Below, in pieces: positions 8,974 through 17,364 of a DNA stretch of 64,000 bases (positions within the stretch are counted from its first letter, which is position 1; every line of letters begins with the position of its first letter). This DNA comes from Pseudomonas akapageensis (GTDB lineage Bacteria; Pseudomonadota; Gammaproteobacteria; Pseudomonadales; Pseudomonadaceae). The notes below the pieces were generated by a model. It saw only the letters and a list, made by a program, of their open reading frames with translations, searched no databases and was not told the origin of the DNA. The stretch covers positions 18,121-82,120 of the forward strand of contig NZ_VXCP01000033.1 of NCBI RefSeq assembly GCF_011355085.1, read 5' to 3'. A program made the translations under genes and the position numbers.

Positions 8974-10251
8974 ATGGCCTTCCTTGCCCTCGGTATCAAC
9001 CATAAGACTGCCTCAGTAGACGTGCGCGAGCGCGTGGCGTTTACCCCTGAGCAGCTGGTTGAGGCCTTGCAGCAGCTCTGCCGCCTGACCAACAGCCGCG
9101 AAGCTGCGATCCTCTCGACCTGTAATCGCAGCGAGCTGTACATAGAGCAGGACCAACTGGGGGCCGACGGCGTGTTGCGCTGGCTGGCCGAATATCACCA
9201 GTTGAGTCTCGATGAGCTGCGCGCCAGTGCCTACATCCATGAAGACGACGCGGCGGTGCGGCACATGATGCGGGTCGCCTCCGGTCTTGATTCGCTGGTG
9301 CTGGGCGAGCCGCAGATTCTCGGCCAGATGAAATCGGCCTATGCCGTGGCCCGTGAGGCAGGCACCATCGGGCCGTTGCTGGGGCGCCTGTTTCAGGCGA
9401 CCTTCAGTGCGGCCAAGCAGGTGCGGACCGATACCGCCATCGGCGAGAACCCGGTATCGGTGGCCTTTGCCGCGGTAAGCCTGGCCAAGCAGATCTTCAG
9501 CGACCTGGCCCGTAGTCAGGCCCTGCTGATCGGTGCCGGCGAGACCATCACGCTGGTCGCGCGTCATCTGTACGAGCAGGGCGTCAAGCGTATCGTGGTC
9601 GCAAACCGTACGCTGGAGCGAGCGAGTATCCTGGCCGAGCAGTTCGGTGCGCACGCGGTCCTGCTGGCCGATATCCCGCAGGAACTGGTCAAAAGCGATA
9701 TCGTGATCAGTTCGACGGCGAGTCAGTTGCCGATCCTGGGCAAGGGCGCCGTGGAAAGCGCGCTGAAACTGCGCAAGCACAAGCCGATCTTCATGGTCGA
9801 TATCGCCGTGCCTCGCGATATAGAACCGGAAGTCGGCGAGTTGGACGACGTTTACCTCTATTCGGTTGATGATCTGCACGAAGTCGTTGCAGAGAACCTC
9901 AAGAGCCGCCAAGGTGCGGCACAGGCGGCCGAGGAGCTGGTATCTGTAGGTGCCAACGACTTCATGCTGCGCTTGCGCGAGTTGGCGGCCGTCGACGTGC
10001 TCAAGGCCTATCGCCAGCAGAGCGAGCGCCTGCGTGATGAAGAGCTGCAAAAGGCCCAGCGTTTGCTGGCCAATGGCGGCAGCGCCGAAGAAATACTGGT
10101 GCAATTGGCCCGGGGCCTGACCAACAAATTGCTGCACGCGCCGAGCGTGCAATTGAAAAAGCTGTCTGCCGAAGGCCGCCTCGATGCGCTGGCCATGGCC
10201 CAAGAACTCTTTGCCCTCGGTGAGGGCCCGACGGATAAAACCCCGCAATGA
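8974..10251 (+). CDS. hemA: Glutamyl-tRNA reductase
   Basis: HemA reduces glutamyl-tRNA(Glu) to glutamate-1-semialdehyde with NADPH, the first step of tetrapyrrole synthesis. The 425-residue protein begins MAFLALGINHKTASVDVRER. It contains the catalytic cysteine region LSTCNRSELY, the GLDSLVLGEPQILGQ signature, a nucleotide-binding loop GAGETI near 188 and a C-terminal dimerisation helix. It is divergent from the TPR-lolB-ispE transcript and overlaps prfA by four bases (ATGA), the conserved hemA-prfA arrangement. Confidence 0.97.
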   Translation: MAFLALGINHKTASVDVRERVAFTPEQLVEALQQLCRLTNSREAAILSTCNRSELYIEQDQLGADGVLRWLAEYHQLSLDELRASAYIHEDDAAVRHMMRVASGLDSLVLGEPQILGQMKSAYAVAREAGTIGPLLGRLFQATFSAAKQVRTDTAIGENPVSVAFAAVSLAKQIFSDLARSQALLIGAGETITLVARHLYEQGVKRIVVANRTLERASILAEQFGAHAVLLADIPQELVKSDIVISSTASQLPILGKGAVESALKLRKHKPIFMVDIAVPRDIEPEVGELDDVYLYSVDDLHEVVAENLKSRQGAAQAAEELVSVGANDFMLRLRELAAVDVLKAYRQQSERLRDEELQKAQRLLANGGSAEEILVQLARGLTNKLLHAPSVQLKKLSAEGRLDALAMAQELFALGEGPTDKTPQ

Positions 10252-11330
10252 AAGCGTCACTGCGCAATAAACTGGAGACGATCCAGGACCGCTTCGAGGA
10301 ATTGACCGCCCTGTTGGGCGATGCTGAAGTCATTTCCGAGCAAACCCGATTTCGCGCCTATTCCAAGGAATACGCCGAGCTCGAGCCCATCGCGGCCGCC
10401 TGGCAGCGCTGGAGCAAAGTCCAGGGCGACCTGGAGGGGGCGCAGGCATTGCTCAAGGACAGCGACCCCGACATGCGTGAAATGGCTGTCGAAGAGGCGC
10501 GCGAAGCCAAGGAACAGTTGGCCGAGCTCGAAGGCCAGTTGCAGCGCATGCTGCTGCCCAAGGACCCTAACGATGGTCGCAACGTGTTCCTGGAAATTCG
10601 TGCCGGCACCGGCGGTGACGAGGCGGCGATTTTTTCCGGCGACCTGTTCCGCATGTATTCGCGTTACGCCGAACGGCGTGGCTGGCGGCTCGAGATCCTG
10701 TCCGAAAACGAGGGCGAGCACGGCGGCTATAAAGAGGTGATTGCCCGGGTCGAAGGCGAGCACGTCTATGGCAAGCTGAAGTTCGAATCCGGTGCCCACC
10801 GCGTCCAGCGCGTGCCGGAAACCGAATCCCAGGGCCGCGTGCATACTTCAGCCTGTACCGTAGCGGTATTACCTGAACCTGACGAGCAGGTGGCGATCGA
10901 GATCAACCCGGCCGACCTGCGCATCGACACCTACCGTTCGTCTGGCGCTGGTGGCCAGCACGTCAACAAGACCGATTCGGCGATTCGCATCACTCACTTG
11001 CCAACCGGCATCGTGGTCGAATGCCAGGAAGAACGCTCCCAGCACAAGAACCGCGCGCGGGCCATGTCGTGGCTTTCGGCAAAATTGAACGACATGCAGA
11101 CCAGCGCCGCGCAAAATGCGATTGCCAGCGAACGCAAGTTGCTGGTGGGCTCGGGCGACCGCTCCGAACGCATCCGTACTTACAATTATCCACAAGGCCG
11201 CGTGACCGATCACCGCATCAACCTGACCTTGTATTCCCTCGATGAGGTCCTGGCAGGTGGTGTCGACGCGGTGATCGAGCCGCTGTTGGCGGAGTACCAG
11301 GCCGATCAACTTGCAGCACTGGGTGAGTAA
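10248..11330 (+). CDS. prfA: Peptide chain release factor 1
   Basis: RF1 ends translation at UAA and UAG. The 360-residue protein contains the peptidyl-hydrolysis GGQ motif in SGAGGQHVNKTDSA, the substrate of the methylase encoded next. The tripeptide anticodon region (PxT class) is expected near residue 190, where PETESQGRVHTSA is visible. Its ATG overlaps the hemA stop, and its stop directly abuts the prmC start, so translation is coupled along the operon. Confidence 0.97.
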   Translation: MKASLRNKLETIQDRFEELTALLGDAEVISEQTRFRAYSKEYAELEPIAAAWQRWSKVQGDLEGAQALLKDSDPDMREMAVEEAREAKEQLAELEGQLQRMLLPKDPNDGRNVFLEIRAGTGGDEAAIFSGDLFRMYSRYAERRGWRLEILSENEGEHGGYKEVIARVEGEHVYGKLKFESGAHRVQRVPETESQGRVHTSACTVAVLPEPDEQVAIEINPADLRIDTYRSSGAGGQHVNKTDSAIRITHLPTGIVVECQEERSQHKNRARAMSWLSAKLNDMQTSAAQNAIASERKLLVGSGDRSERIRTYNYPQGRVTDHRINLTLYSLDEVLAGGVDAVIEPLLAEYQADQLAALGE

Positions 11331-12161
11331 ATGACGATTATTGCCAGCCTGCTCCGTGGCGCAGAGCTTCCCGACTCACCGACGGCACGCCTGGATATCG
11401 AGTTGCTGCTGGCTGCGGCCCTGGGCAAAAGCCGCAGCTACCTGCACACCTGGCCCGAGCGGATTGTCAGCAGCGAAGCGGCGCAGACTTTTTCTGATTA
11501 CCTGCAACGACGTCGTGCCGGCGAGCCAGTGGCCTATATTCTTGGCCAGCAAGGGTTCTGGAAGCTGGACCTGGAAGTCGCACCGCACACGCTGATCCCC
11601 CGTCCGGAAACCGAGTTGCTGGTAGAAACCGCGCTCATGCTGTTACCGGCTACTTCAGCCCGGGTACTGGATCTGGGCACGGGGACCGGTGCCATTGCCC
11701 TGGCCCTGGCCAGTGAACGTCCGAGCTGGCAAGTGACGGCGGTCGACCGGGTACCCGAGGCCGTAGCCCTGGCCGAACGCAATCGCCAGCGCCTGGAACT
11801 CGGCAATGTGACGGTGTGCAGCAGCCACTGGTTCAGTGCGCTCGAAGGTCAGCGCTATGACTTGATCATCAGCAACCCACCCTACATCGCTGCCTGCGAC
11901 CCACACCTGGCGGCAGGCGATGTGCGTTTTGAGCCGGCCAGTGCATTGGTGGCCGGCGATGATGGGCTCGATGACCTGAGGGCAATCATTGCCAAGGCAC
12001 CCGAGCATCTGCAGGAGGGTGGCTGGTTGCTGCTCGAGCATGGCTACGATCAGGCTGCAGCCGTGCGCGAGTTGTTGGCACGGCATGACTTCGAACAGAT
12101 CGAAAGCCGTGACGACCTGTCCGGTCACCAGCGCATCAGTCTGGGGCGCCTGTCGTGCTGA
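11331..12161 (+). CDS. prmC: Release factor glutamine methyltransferase
   Basis: PrmC methylates the glutamine of the GGQ motif in RF1 and RF2 with S-adenosylmethionine. The 276-residue protein has the SAM-binding motif DLGTGTG at 114-120 and the catalytic NPPY motif at 182-185. The N-terminal substrate-recognition helical domain spans about 1-85. It begins at the base after the prfA stop and overlaps moeB by seven bases. Confidence 0.96.
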   Translation: MTIIASLLRGAELPDSPTARLDIELLLAAALGKSRSYLHTWPERIVSSEAAQTFSDYLQRRRAGEPVAYILGQQGFWKLDLEVAPHTLIPRPETELLVETALMLLPATSARVLDLGTGTGAIALALASERPSWQVTAVDRVPEAVALAERNRQRLELGNVTVCSSHWFSALEGQRYDLIISNPPYIAACDPHLAAGDVRFEPASALVAGDDGLDDLRAIIAKAPEHLQEGGWLLLEHGYDQAAAVRELLARHDFEQIESRDDLSGHQRISLGRLSC

Positions 12162-12910
12162 CCGATCAGGAGCTCCTGCGCTACAGCCGCCAGATTCTGC
12201 TGCAGCAGATCGATATCGACGGCCAGCTGCGGCTGAAGGCGAGCCGTGCCTTGATTATCGGGCTGGGCGGGCTCGGTTCGCCCGTGGCTTTGTACCTGGC
12301 GGCTGCCGGGGTCGGCGAGCTGCATCTGGCCGATTTCGACAGCGTCGATTTGACCAACCTGCAACGGCAGGTCCTGCACGACAGCCAGACGGTCGGCATG
12401 AGCAAGGTCGATTCGGCCATCTCCCGTCTGACGGCAATCAATCCTGAAATAGCCCTGGTTGCCCACCGAGTGGCACTGGACGAGGACTCGTTGGCTGCTG
12501 CCGTGGCTGCAGTGGATCTGGTGCTCGATTGTTCGGATAATTTTTCCACGCGCGAGGCGGTCAACGCCGCCTGCATAGCGGCCGGCAAGCCACTGGTCAG
12601 CGGGGCGGCGATCCGCCTGGAAGGGCAGCTGTCGGTGTTTGACCCAAGGCGTGGCGATAGCCCGTGCTACCACTGTTTGTACGGACATGGCAGCGAGGCC
12701 GAACTGACCTGCAGCGAGGCCGGTGTGGTGGGTCCGCTGGTTGGGCTGGTCGGCAGCCTGCAGGCGTTGGAAGCCCTGAAGTTGCTGGCGGGTTTCGGTG
12801 AACCCCTGGTCGGTCGGTTGTTGTTGATCGATGCCTTGGGCACACGTTTCCGCGAGCTGCGCGTCAAGCGTGACCCGGCTTGCACTGTCTGTGGCGATGC
12901 CCATGCTTGA
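12155..12910 (+). CDS. moeB: MoeB/ThiF-family adenylyltransferase (molybdopterin-synthase adenylyltransferase)
   Basis: Enzymes of this family adenylate the C-terminal glycine of MoaD-type sulfur carriers. The 251-residue protein starts with GTG inside the end of prmC. It carries the nucleotide loop GLGGLGSP (about 31-38), the DLTNLQRQVLH segment with the adenylation arginine, and two zinc-type pairs, CYHC (about 170) and CTVC near the C-terminus. There is no C-terminal rhodanese domain, so it is a short MoeB. A ThiF/HesA-like role with another carrier is possible, but synteny in the hemA-prfA-prmC operon supports MoeB. Confidence 0.9.
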   Translation: MLTDQELLRYSRQILLQQIDIDGQLRLKASRALIIGLGGLGSPVALYLAAAGVGELHLADFDSVDLTNLQRQVLHDSQTVGMSKVDSAISRLTAINPEIALVAHRVALDEDSLAAAVAAVDLVLDCSDNFSTREAVNAACIAAGKPLVSGAAIRLEGQLSVFDPRRGDSPCYHCLYGHGSEAELTCSEAGVVGPLVGLVGSLQALEALKLLAGFGEPLVGRLLLIDALGTRFRELRVKRDPACTVCGDAHA

Positions 12911-13700
12911 AGCTCGGGCGCCGATTGGCGTATTTGATTCCGGCGTCGGCGGTCTGTCGGTGCTGGGCGAGATCCGTCAGTTGTTGCCTGATGAGTCGCT
13001 GCTGTATGTGGCCGACTGCGGGCATATCCCCTATGGCGAGAAATCCCCCGAGTTCATTCGCCAGCGCTGCCGATTGGTCGCCGAATTCTTTCAGGCTCGC
13101 GGTGCCAAGGCCTTTGTGCTGGCCTGCAATACCGCCACGGTAGCAGCGGTGGCCGACCTGCGCGCGCAATATCCGGACTGGCCCATTGTCGGCATGGAGC
13201 CGGCGGTGAAGCCAGCGGCGGCTGCCACCCGCACCGGTGTGGTCGGCGTGCTGGCCACTACCGGCACCTTGCAGAGCGCAAAGTTCGCCGCCTTGCTCGA
13301 TCGCTTCGCCAATGACGTTCGCGTGATCACCCAACCCTGCCCGGGCCTGGTGGAACTCATCGAACAGGGCGAGTTGACCAGCCCGGTCTTGCGCGATCTG
13401 TTGGTCGGCTATGTAGAACCTTTGCTGGCGGCTGGTTGCGATACGCTGATTCTGGGCTGCACCCATTACCCCTTCCTCAAGCCGTTGCTAGGCGAGATGG
13501 TGCCGGAGTCGGTGGCAATCATCGATACGGGGGCGGCAGTTGCCAGGCAACTCAAGCGCCTGCTCGGCGAGCGGGAATTACTGGCCACAGGGCCTTCGTT
13601 GCCGGCGCAGTTCTGGACGAGTGCCGATACCGAGCATTTTAGAAATATCCTACCTATGCTGTGGATAAAGAGCGGGGATGTGCATAAATTCAACCTGTGA
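12897..13700 (+). CDS. murI: Glutamate racemase
   Basis: MurI converts L- to D-glutamate for peptidoglycan. The protein has the substrate signature IGVFDSGVGGLSVL near the start and the two catalytic cysteines, in LACNTATVAA and LGCTHYPFL. The start is uncertain. ATG at 12897 (MPMLEARAPIG) or 12903 both overlap the 3' end of moeB, and a long frame from 12831 lacks support. It is the last gene of the hemA-prfA-prmC-moeB-murI series. The tail ends GDVHKFNL at 13700. Confidence 0.95.
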   Translation: MPMLEARAPIGVFDSGVGGLSVLGEIRQLLPDESLLYVADCGHIPYGEKSPEFIRQRCRLVAEFFQARGAKAFVLACNTATVAAVADLRAQYPDWPIVGMEPAVKPAAAATRTGVVGVLATTGTLQSAKFAALLDRFANDVRVITQPCPGLVELIEQGELTSPVLRDLLVGYVEPLLAAGCDTLILGCTHYPFLKPLLGEMVPESVAIIDTGAAVARQLKRLLGERELLATGPSLPAQFWTSADTEHFRNILPMLWIKSGDVHKFNL

Positions 13701-13805
13701 GCGTTTTGATTCAGGTGAACCAACGCATAGCTACCGGCCTCAATAAGTTGCCCGATGAGGCAACCTAGAAATCCAACAGCTGTACTGGAAAACAGGATGT
13801 TTCTC

Positions 13806-14324
13806 ATGAAGAAACTGCTTGGTTTGGCTGCAGTTGCAGCCGTGATTCTGGGGCAATCCTTTACTTCACAAGCCGCCGATATATCCTTTTCCGTCGGCCA
13901 GACCGGTGACTCCTCCATGACCTATCGACTGGGCTTGCAGTCGAACTGGGACGCTAGTTGGTGGCAAAGCAGCACCGGTCACCTGACAGGTTATTGGGAT
14001 GGCGCCTACACCTATTGGGAAGGTGACCGTACTTCCGCTGTTCACAGCTTGTCGTTTTCACCGGTGTTCGTATACGAGTTCGCTGGCGAATCGGTTAAAC
14101 CTTATGTTGAAGCCGGTATCGGTGTTGCCGCGTTTTCGAGCACCGAAATTGAAGACAATGACCTGGGCGCAGCATTTCAGTTCGAAGACCGTATTGGTGG
14201 CGGCATTCGATTTGGCGCAGGGCAAGAGATCGGCTTTCGTGTGATCCATTACTCTAACGCCAAGATGCAGCGCCACAATGACGGCGTCGAAAGTTACGCG
14301 CTGCATTACCGCATGCCGTTGTAA
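13806..14324 (+). CDS. pagL: Lipid A 3-O-deacylase, PagL-like outer membrane enzyme
   Basis: PagL removes the 3-O-linked acyl chain from lipid A in the outer membrane. The 172-residue protein starts MKKLLGLAAV with a cleavable signal ending about TSQAA (residue 24), then an alternating beta-barrel pattern. The catalytic pattern is complete: His148 and Ser150 in IHYSNA and Glu162 fourteen residues later, the same H-x-S and H+14 spacing as P. aeruginosa PagL. An AGGA ribosome binding site supports the ATG at 13806. The gene stands alone between murI and the convergent phrB. The symbol is by family resemblance. Confidence 0.85.
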   Translation: MKKLLGLAAVAAVILGQSFTSQAADISFSVGQTGDSSMTYRLGLQSNWDASWWQSSTGHLTGYWDGAYTYWEGDRTSAVHSLSFSPVFVYEFAGESVKPYVEAGIGVAAFSSTEIEDNDLGAAFQFEDRIGGGIRFGAGQEIGFRVIHYSNAKMQRHNDGVESYALHYRMPL

Positions 14325-14325
14325 A

Positions 14326-15798
14326 TCAAGGTCGCAGGTCGGCTGCGGGATGCTCTTTAGTGCTGCGCCCTGGTTTCCGGTGATCAGGCAGGTTTTTAAA
14401 TGCGTTCAATGCGCGCGCGCGGCTACTGGCCAGGTCGACGATCGGTTGTGGGTAGTCGGTGAGGGCAAACAACTTGCCGCGGGCGGCGGGGTTGTGGATA
14501 TCTTTGTTGTTCAGGCTGGCGAGCTCCGGTAGCCAATGCTTGATAAAGCGTCCGTCGCTGTCGAATTTTTCCGATTGGCTCAGTGGGTTGAAAATGCGGA
14601 AGTAGGGTGCCGCATCGGTGCCGGTCGAGGCGCTCCACTGCCAGCCGCCATTATTGGCGGCCAGGTCGCCATCGATTAGATGACGCATGAAAAAGCGCTC
14701 GCCTTCTCGCCAGTCGATCAACAGGTTCTTGGTCAGGAACATGGCGACGATCATCCGCAGCCGATTATGCATCCAGCCGGTTTCCAGTAATTGGCGCATG
14801 GCCGCATCAATGATCGGAAAACCAGTGCGTGCCTGCTGCCAGGCGGCCAGGTCTTCGGGCGCATTGCGCCAGGCCAGTGCCTCGGTTTCGGGGCGAAAGG
14901 CTCGGTGCTGCGAGACCCGTGGGTAACCGACCAGAATGTGTTTATAGAATTCGCGCCAGAGCAGCTCGTTGATCCAGGTCATCACGCCGCTATTGCCACT
15001 GTCGAACTCACCGCAGTTACGTGCAAGCGCCGCATGCAGGCATTGCCGGGGGGAAATCACACCGGCAGCCAGATAGGCAGACAATTGGCTGGTGCCGGCT
15101 AGCGCCGGCAGATCTCGTTCACGTTGGTAGTGCTCGATCGGCTCATCGATGAAGCTGGCGAGGCGCTGGCTGGCTCGGGATTCACCGGCAGGCCAGATTT
15201 GGCGCAGTGTCGGGCCTGGAAGCGCGAAGCCGTCGATATTCTCGGGTACTGGATCGCTCTCGATAGCCAAGGCGCACTGCGCGCTCGGGCGTCGTATCAG
15301 ATCGGGCAGCGAATGATGCAGGCGCTCATGGCAAACCTTGCGGAACTGGCTGAACACCTGGAAGTAGGTCCCGCTTCTGGTCAGCACAGTGCCGGGTTTG
15401 AACAATAACTGGTCGAGGTGGCCGTGAGCACCGATACCGGCGCTGCGCAGCCTGGTGATCACAGCCTGGTCGCGGCGGCTTTCATTGACACCGTATTCCT
15501 CGTTGAAATGCACTGTCGCGAAGTGGTGTTGCCGGCACAATTCGAGCAATACCTCGGGTACCTCATCCCAGGTGTCGGCATGGCGAATCAACAGTGGAAT
15601 ATTCAATTCGCCCAGTGCCCGTCTGAGCTCGCATAGATTTCGCAGCCAGAAATCCACTTTGCAGGCGGCGTCTTCGTGGCGTTGCCATTGCTGCGGGCAG
15701 AGCAGATAGACGGCGACAGTCGGCCCGCGTTCGCAGGCCGCCGTGAGAGCCGTATTGTCATTGATGCGCAGATCGCTACGCAGCCAGATCAAGTGCAT
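14326..15798 (-). CDS. phrB: Deoxyribodipyrimidine photolyase
   Basis: PhrB uses blue light to split cyclobutane pyrimidine dimers. From ATG 15798 the protein has 490 residues, beginning MHLIWLRSDLRINDNTAL. It has an N-terminal antenna-binding alpha/beta domain (about 1-135) and a C-terminal FAD-binding helical domain. In the latter, GFPIIDAAMRQLLETGWMHN and NGGWQWSASTGTDAAPYFRIFNP match the class I signatures. An alternative ATG at 15813 overlaps the TGA of the MerR gene, giving five extra residues and tight coupling. It is the last gene of the DUF1722-MerR-phrB operon, so light control is likely. Confidence 0.95.
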   Translation of the reverse strand: MHLIWLRSDLRINDNTALTAACERGPTVAVYLLCPQQWQRHEDAACKVDFWLRNLCELRRALGELNIPLLIRHADTWDEVPEVLLELCRQHHFATVHFNEEYGVNESRRDQAVITRLRSAGIGAHGHLDQLLFKPGTVLTRSGTYFQVFSQFRKVCHERLHHSLPDLIRRPSAQCALAIESDPVPENIDGFALPGPTLRQIWPAGESRASQRLASFIDEPIEHYQRERDLPALAGTSQLSAYLAAGVISPRQCLHAALARNCGEFDSGNSGVMTWINELLWREFYKHILVGYPRVSQHRAFRPETEALAWRNAPEDLAAWQQARTGFPIIDAAMRQLLETGWMHNRLRMIVAMFLTKNLLIDWREGERFFMRHLIDGDLAANNGGWQWSASTGTDAAPYFRIFNPLSQSEKFDSDGRFIKHWLPELASLNNKDIHNPAARGKLFALTDYPQPIVDLASSRARALNAFKNLPDHRKPGRSTKEHPAADLRP

Positions 15799-15809
15799 GT
15801 CGATCCTGT

Positions 15810-16757
15810 TCATATCAATTGCGTCTGCAGAAGCTTCAGTTGCTGCAGGCACTGATATGCCGACAAGAGATCCTCGCGCAGGTGCAGCCCGGCAATGGCG
15901 GCAAGGTGCTTGCGCAGTTCTGCCTTGTGGATAATGACGGCAGAGCCACACAGGAGCTTCGGGCAGTCAATGCCTTTGAGCAGGCGGCCAAGCTGGATGG
16001 GGTCCAGCGCCTTGCTGGCGCTGAGCAGCACGGCACGTGCGGCCAGTCGATCGATCGCCAGTGCCAGTTCGCCGACCGGCAACGGCCAATCGAATACTTC
16101 CACAGGGCAGCCGGAACTGCTGACTAGCCAGGCGATCAGCCACAACTGCGGGTCCAGCGGCAAATCGGAGTGATTGATCAGCAGAAGCGGCGCGCCCGTG
16201 AGTTGTCGATTGTTGTAATAGATCCGCGCACCCAGTTTGCTGCGCAACCAGGAATGGAAAAACACCCGCTCCATCTGCATGCCAAATTGGCCTTGCCAGC
16301 GAAGTTCAAGGTCGGCCATCAATGGAATCAGCAGGTGCTCGCACAAGGTTGTCGGCGGGTAGAGCGCCATGGCTTGATTGACGCTCTCGTCGAGACGGCC
16401 CTCGTCCAGCTCGCCGACGCTGTGCATCAGTTTTTGGCGCAAGGGCAGCCAGTCACTGGCTTGCGACTGCACGAAGACCAACGGGGGAGACTGAAGCAGA
16501 GCCTTGACCTGGCTGGCTGACACGCCCCGGTTGAGCCAGATCAGGATATTCAAGATGCGTTGCACGTGCTCATGGTTGTACAGCCGATGCCCTTTGGCCG
16601 TGCGTTGCGGCACGATCAGGCCATATCGACGTTCCCATGCACGCAGGGTTACCGGGTTGACGCCCGTCTGGCGTGCCACTTCGCGGATCGGCAGCCATTG
16701 TTCTGCTTGATCGCAGAGAAGCCTTGGGCCGGAGGCGGCAGTGATTTCAGAGCGCAT
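15810..16757 (-). CDS. MerR-family regulator resembling class II LitR/CarH light regulators
   Basis: This 315-residue protein starts at MRSEITAASG (16757). The MerR winged helix is at about 24-90 (IREVARQTGVNPVTLRAWERRYGL, then GHRLYNHEHVQRI). Like CarH/LitR it continues with a helical bundle (about 100-190) and a Rossmann-like domain (about 190-300). The cobalamin-binding DxHxxG motif is not visible. Class II LitR proteins of P. putida are known to lack B12 binding and to respond to light through a partner LOV protein. The gene overlaps the DUF1722 gene by 11 bases and overlaps or abuts phrB. Two TGTAC-type operators upstream suggest autoregulation. The family call is firm and the light role is inferred. 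Confidence 0.8.
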   Translation of the reverse strand: MRSEITAASGPRLLCDQAEQWLPIREVARQTGVNPVTLRAWERRYGLIVPQRTAKGHRLYNHEHVQRILNILIWLNRGVSASQVKALLQSPPLVFVQSQASDWLPLRQKLMHSVGELDEGRLDESVNQAMALYPPTTLCEHLLIPLMADLELRWQGQFGMQMERVFFHSWLRSKLGARIYYNNRQLTGAPLLLINHSDLPLDPQLWLIAWLVSSSGCPVEVFDWPLPVGELALAIDRLAARAVLLSASKALDPIQLGRLLKGIDCPKLLCGSAVIIHKAELRKHLAAIAGLHLREDLLSAYQCLQQLKLLQTQLI

Positions 16758-17235
16758 TTCGCGGGCCGGGTGCTTCCGGGTGCGGTTGCAGGTAGACCTG
16801 CTGGAGCACGTACGGGTCCGGGTGCTGTTCGAAGTGATGCTTGAGCAGGTCGATCGGCGCCGCCAAGGGGATAGCACCTTGGCGGTAGGCTTCGATCAGC
16901 TGGCGAATTTCCTGTTTGTCCTGTGCGTTGATGGAGTGGCGCAAGTAACCGCTCAGGTGCAACAGGACGTTGGCATGGTTGCCCCGTGTTGCACAGCGGT
17001 TCAGGGCATTCATCAACAGGCTGAAGTATCGAGGCCCCAGTTCTGTGGCATCGGAGCGTCCCATGCTGCCCAACAGCTTTCCAAGCACCCGGTATTGCGA
17101 TGGGTTGTTGGCCATGAGCTGGTATTTGTAGCGCGCGTGGAAGCTCATCAATGCATGCCGGCTCAGGTCGCCTTGCAGCAGTTGCTGCCAGTCGGAACGG
17201 GCACGCATGCGAATGATGGCGTTCTCGCGGGGCAT
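16747..17235 (-). CDS. DUF1722 (YbgA-like) protein
   Basis: This 162-residue protein matches the DUF1722 domain of E. coli YbgA, with segments such as ALMSFHARYKYQLMANNPSQYRVLG and LLHLSGYLRHSI. Many homologues carry an N-terminal DUF523 domain that is absent here. The biochemical function is unknown, but the gene is commonly found beside photolyase genes (ybgA-phr in E. coli). Here it is the first gene of the operon with the MerR regulator and phrB. The ATG at 17235 is just downstream of the TGTACA operators. Confidence 0.8.
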   Translation of the reverse strand: MPRENAIIRMRARSDWQQLLQGDLSRHALMSFHARYKYQLMANNPSQYRVLGKLLGSMGRSDATELGPRYFSLLMNALNRCATRGNHANVLLHLSGYLRHSINAQDKQEIRQLIEAYRQGAIPLAAPIDLLKHHFEQHPDPYVLQQVYLQPHPEAPGPRNAL

Positions 17236-17257
17236 AGTTGACCTCTGCAGATAAACT

Positions 17258-17331
17258 TGTACGTAAATCTATAAATGTACAATTTCAGTTCATCATAGAA
17301 GCGATGGTGTACAAGTCAATAGGCCTGTACA
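17258..17331 (-). promoter_or_regulatory. Two LitR-type operators (TGTAC-N12-TGTACA) upstream of DUF1722-merR-phrB
   Basis: TGTACG at 17258-17263 and TGTACA at 17276-17281 are separated by exactly 12 bases. TGTACA at 17308-17313 and TGTACA at 17326-17331 are also separated by exactly 12. This fits the form I recall for class II LitR sites in P. putida, T(G/A)TACA-N12-TGTA(C/T)A. The sites lie 23-96 bases upstream of the operon start. Binding by the regulator encoded at 15810-16757 is an inference. Confidence 0.7.
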
Positions 17332-17364
17332 ACCTAAGTAGAGGTTTGGCTGCGCTCGATTTTA

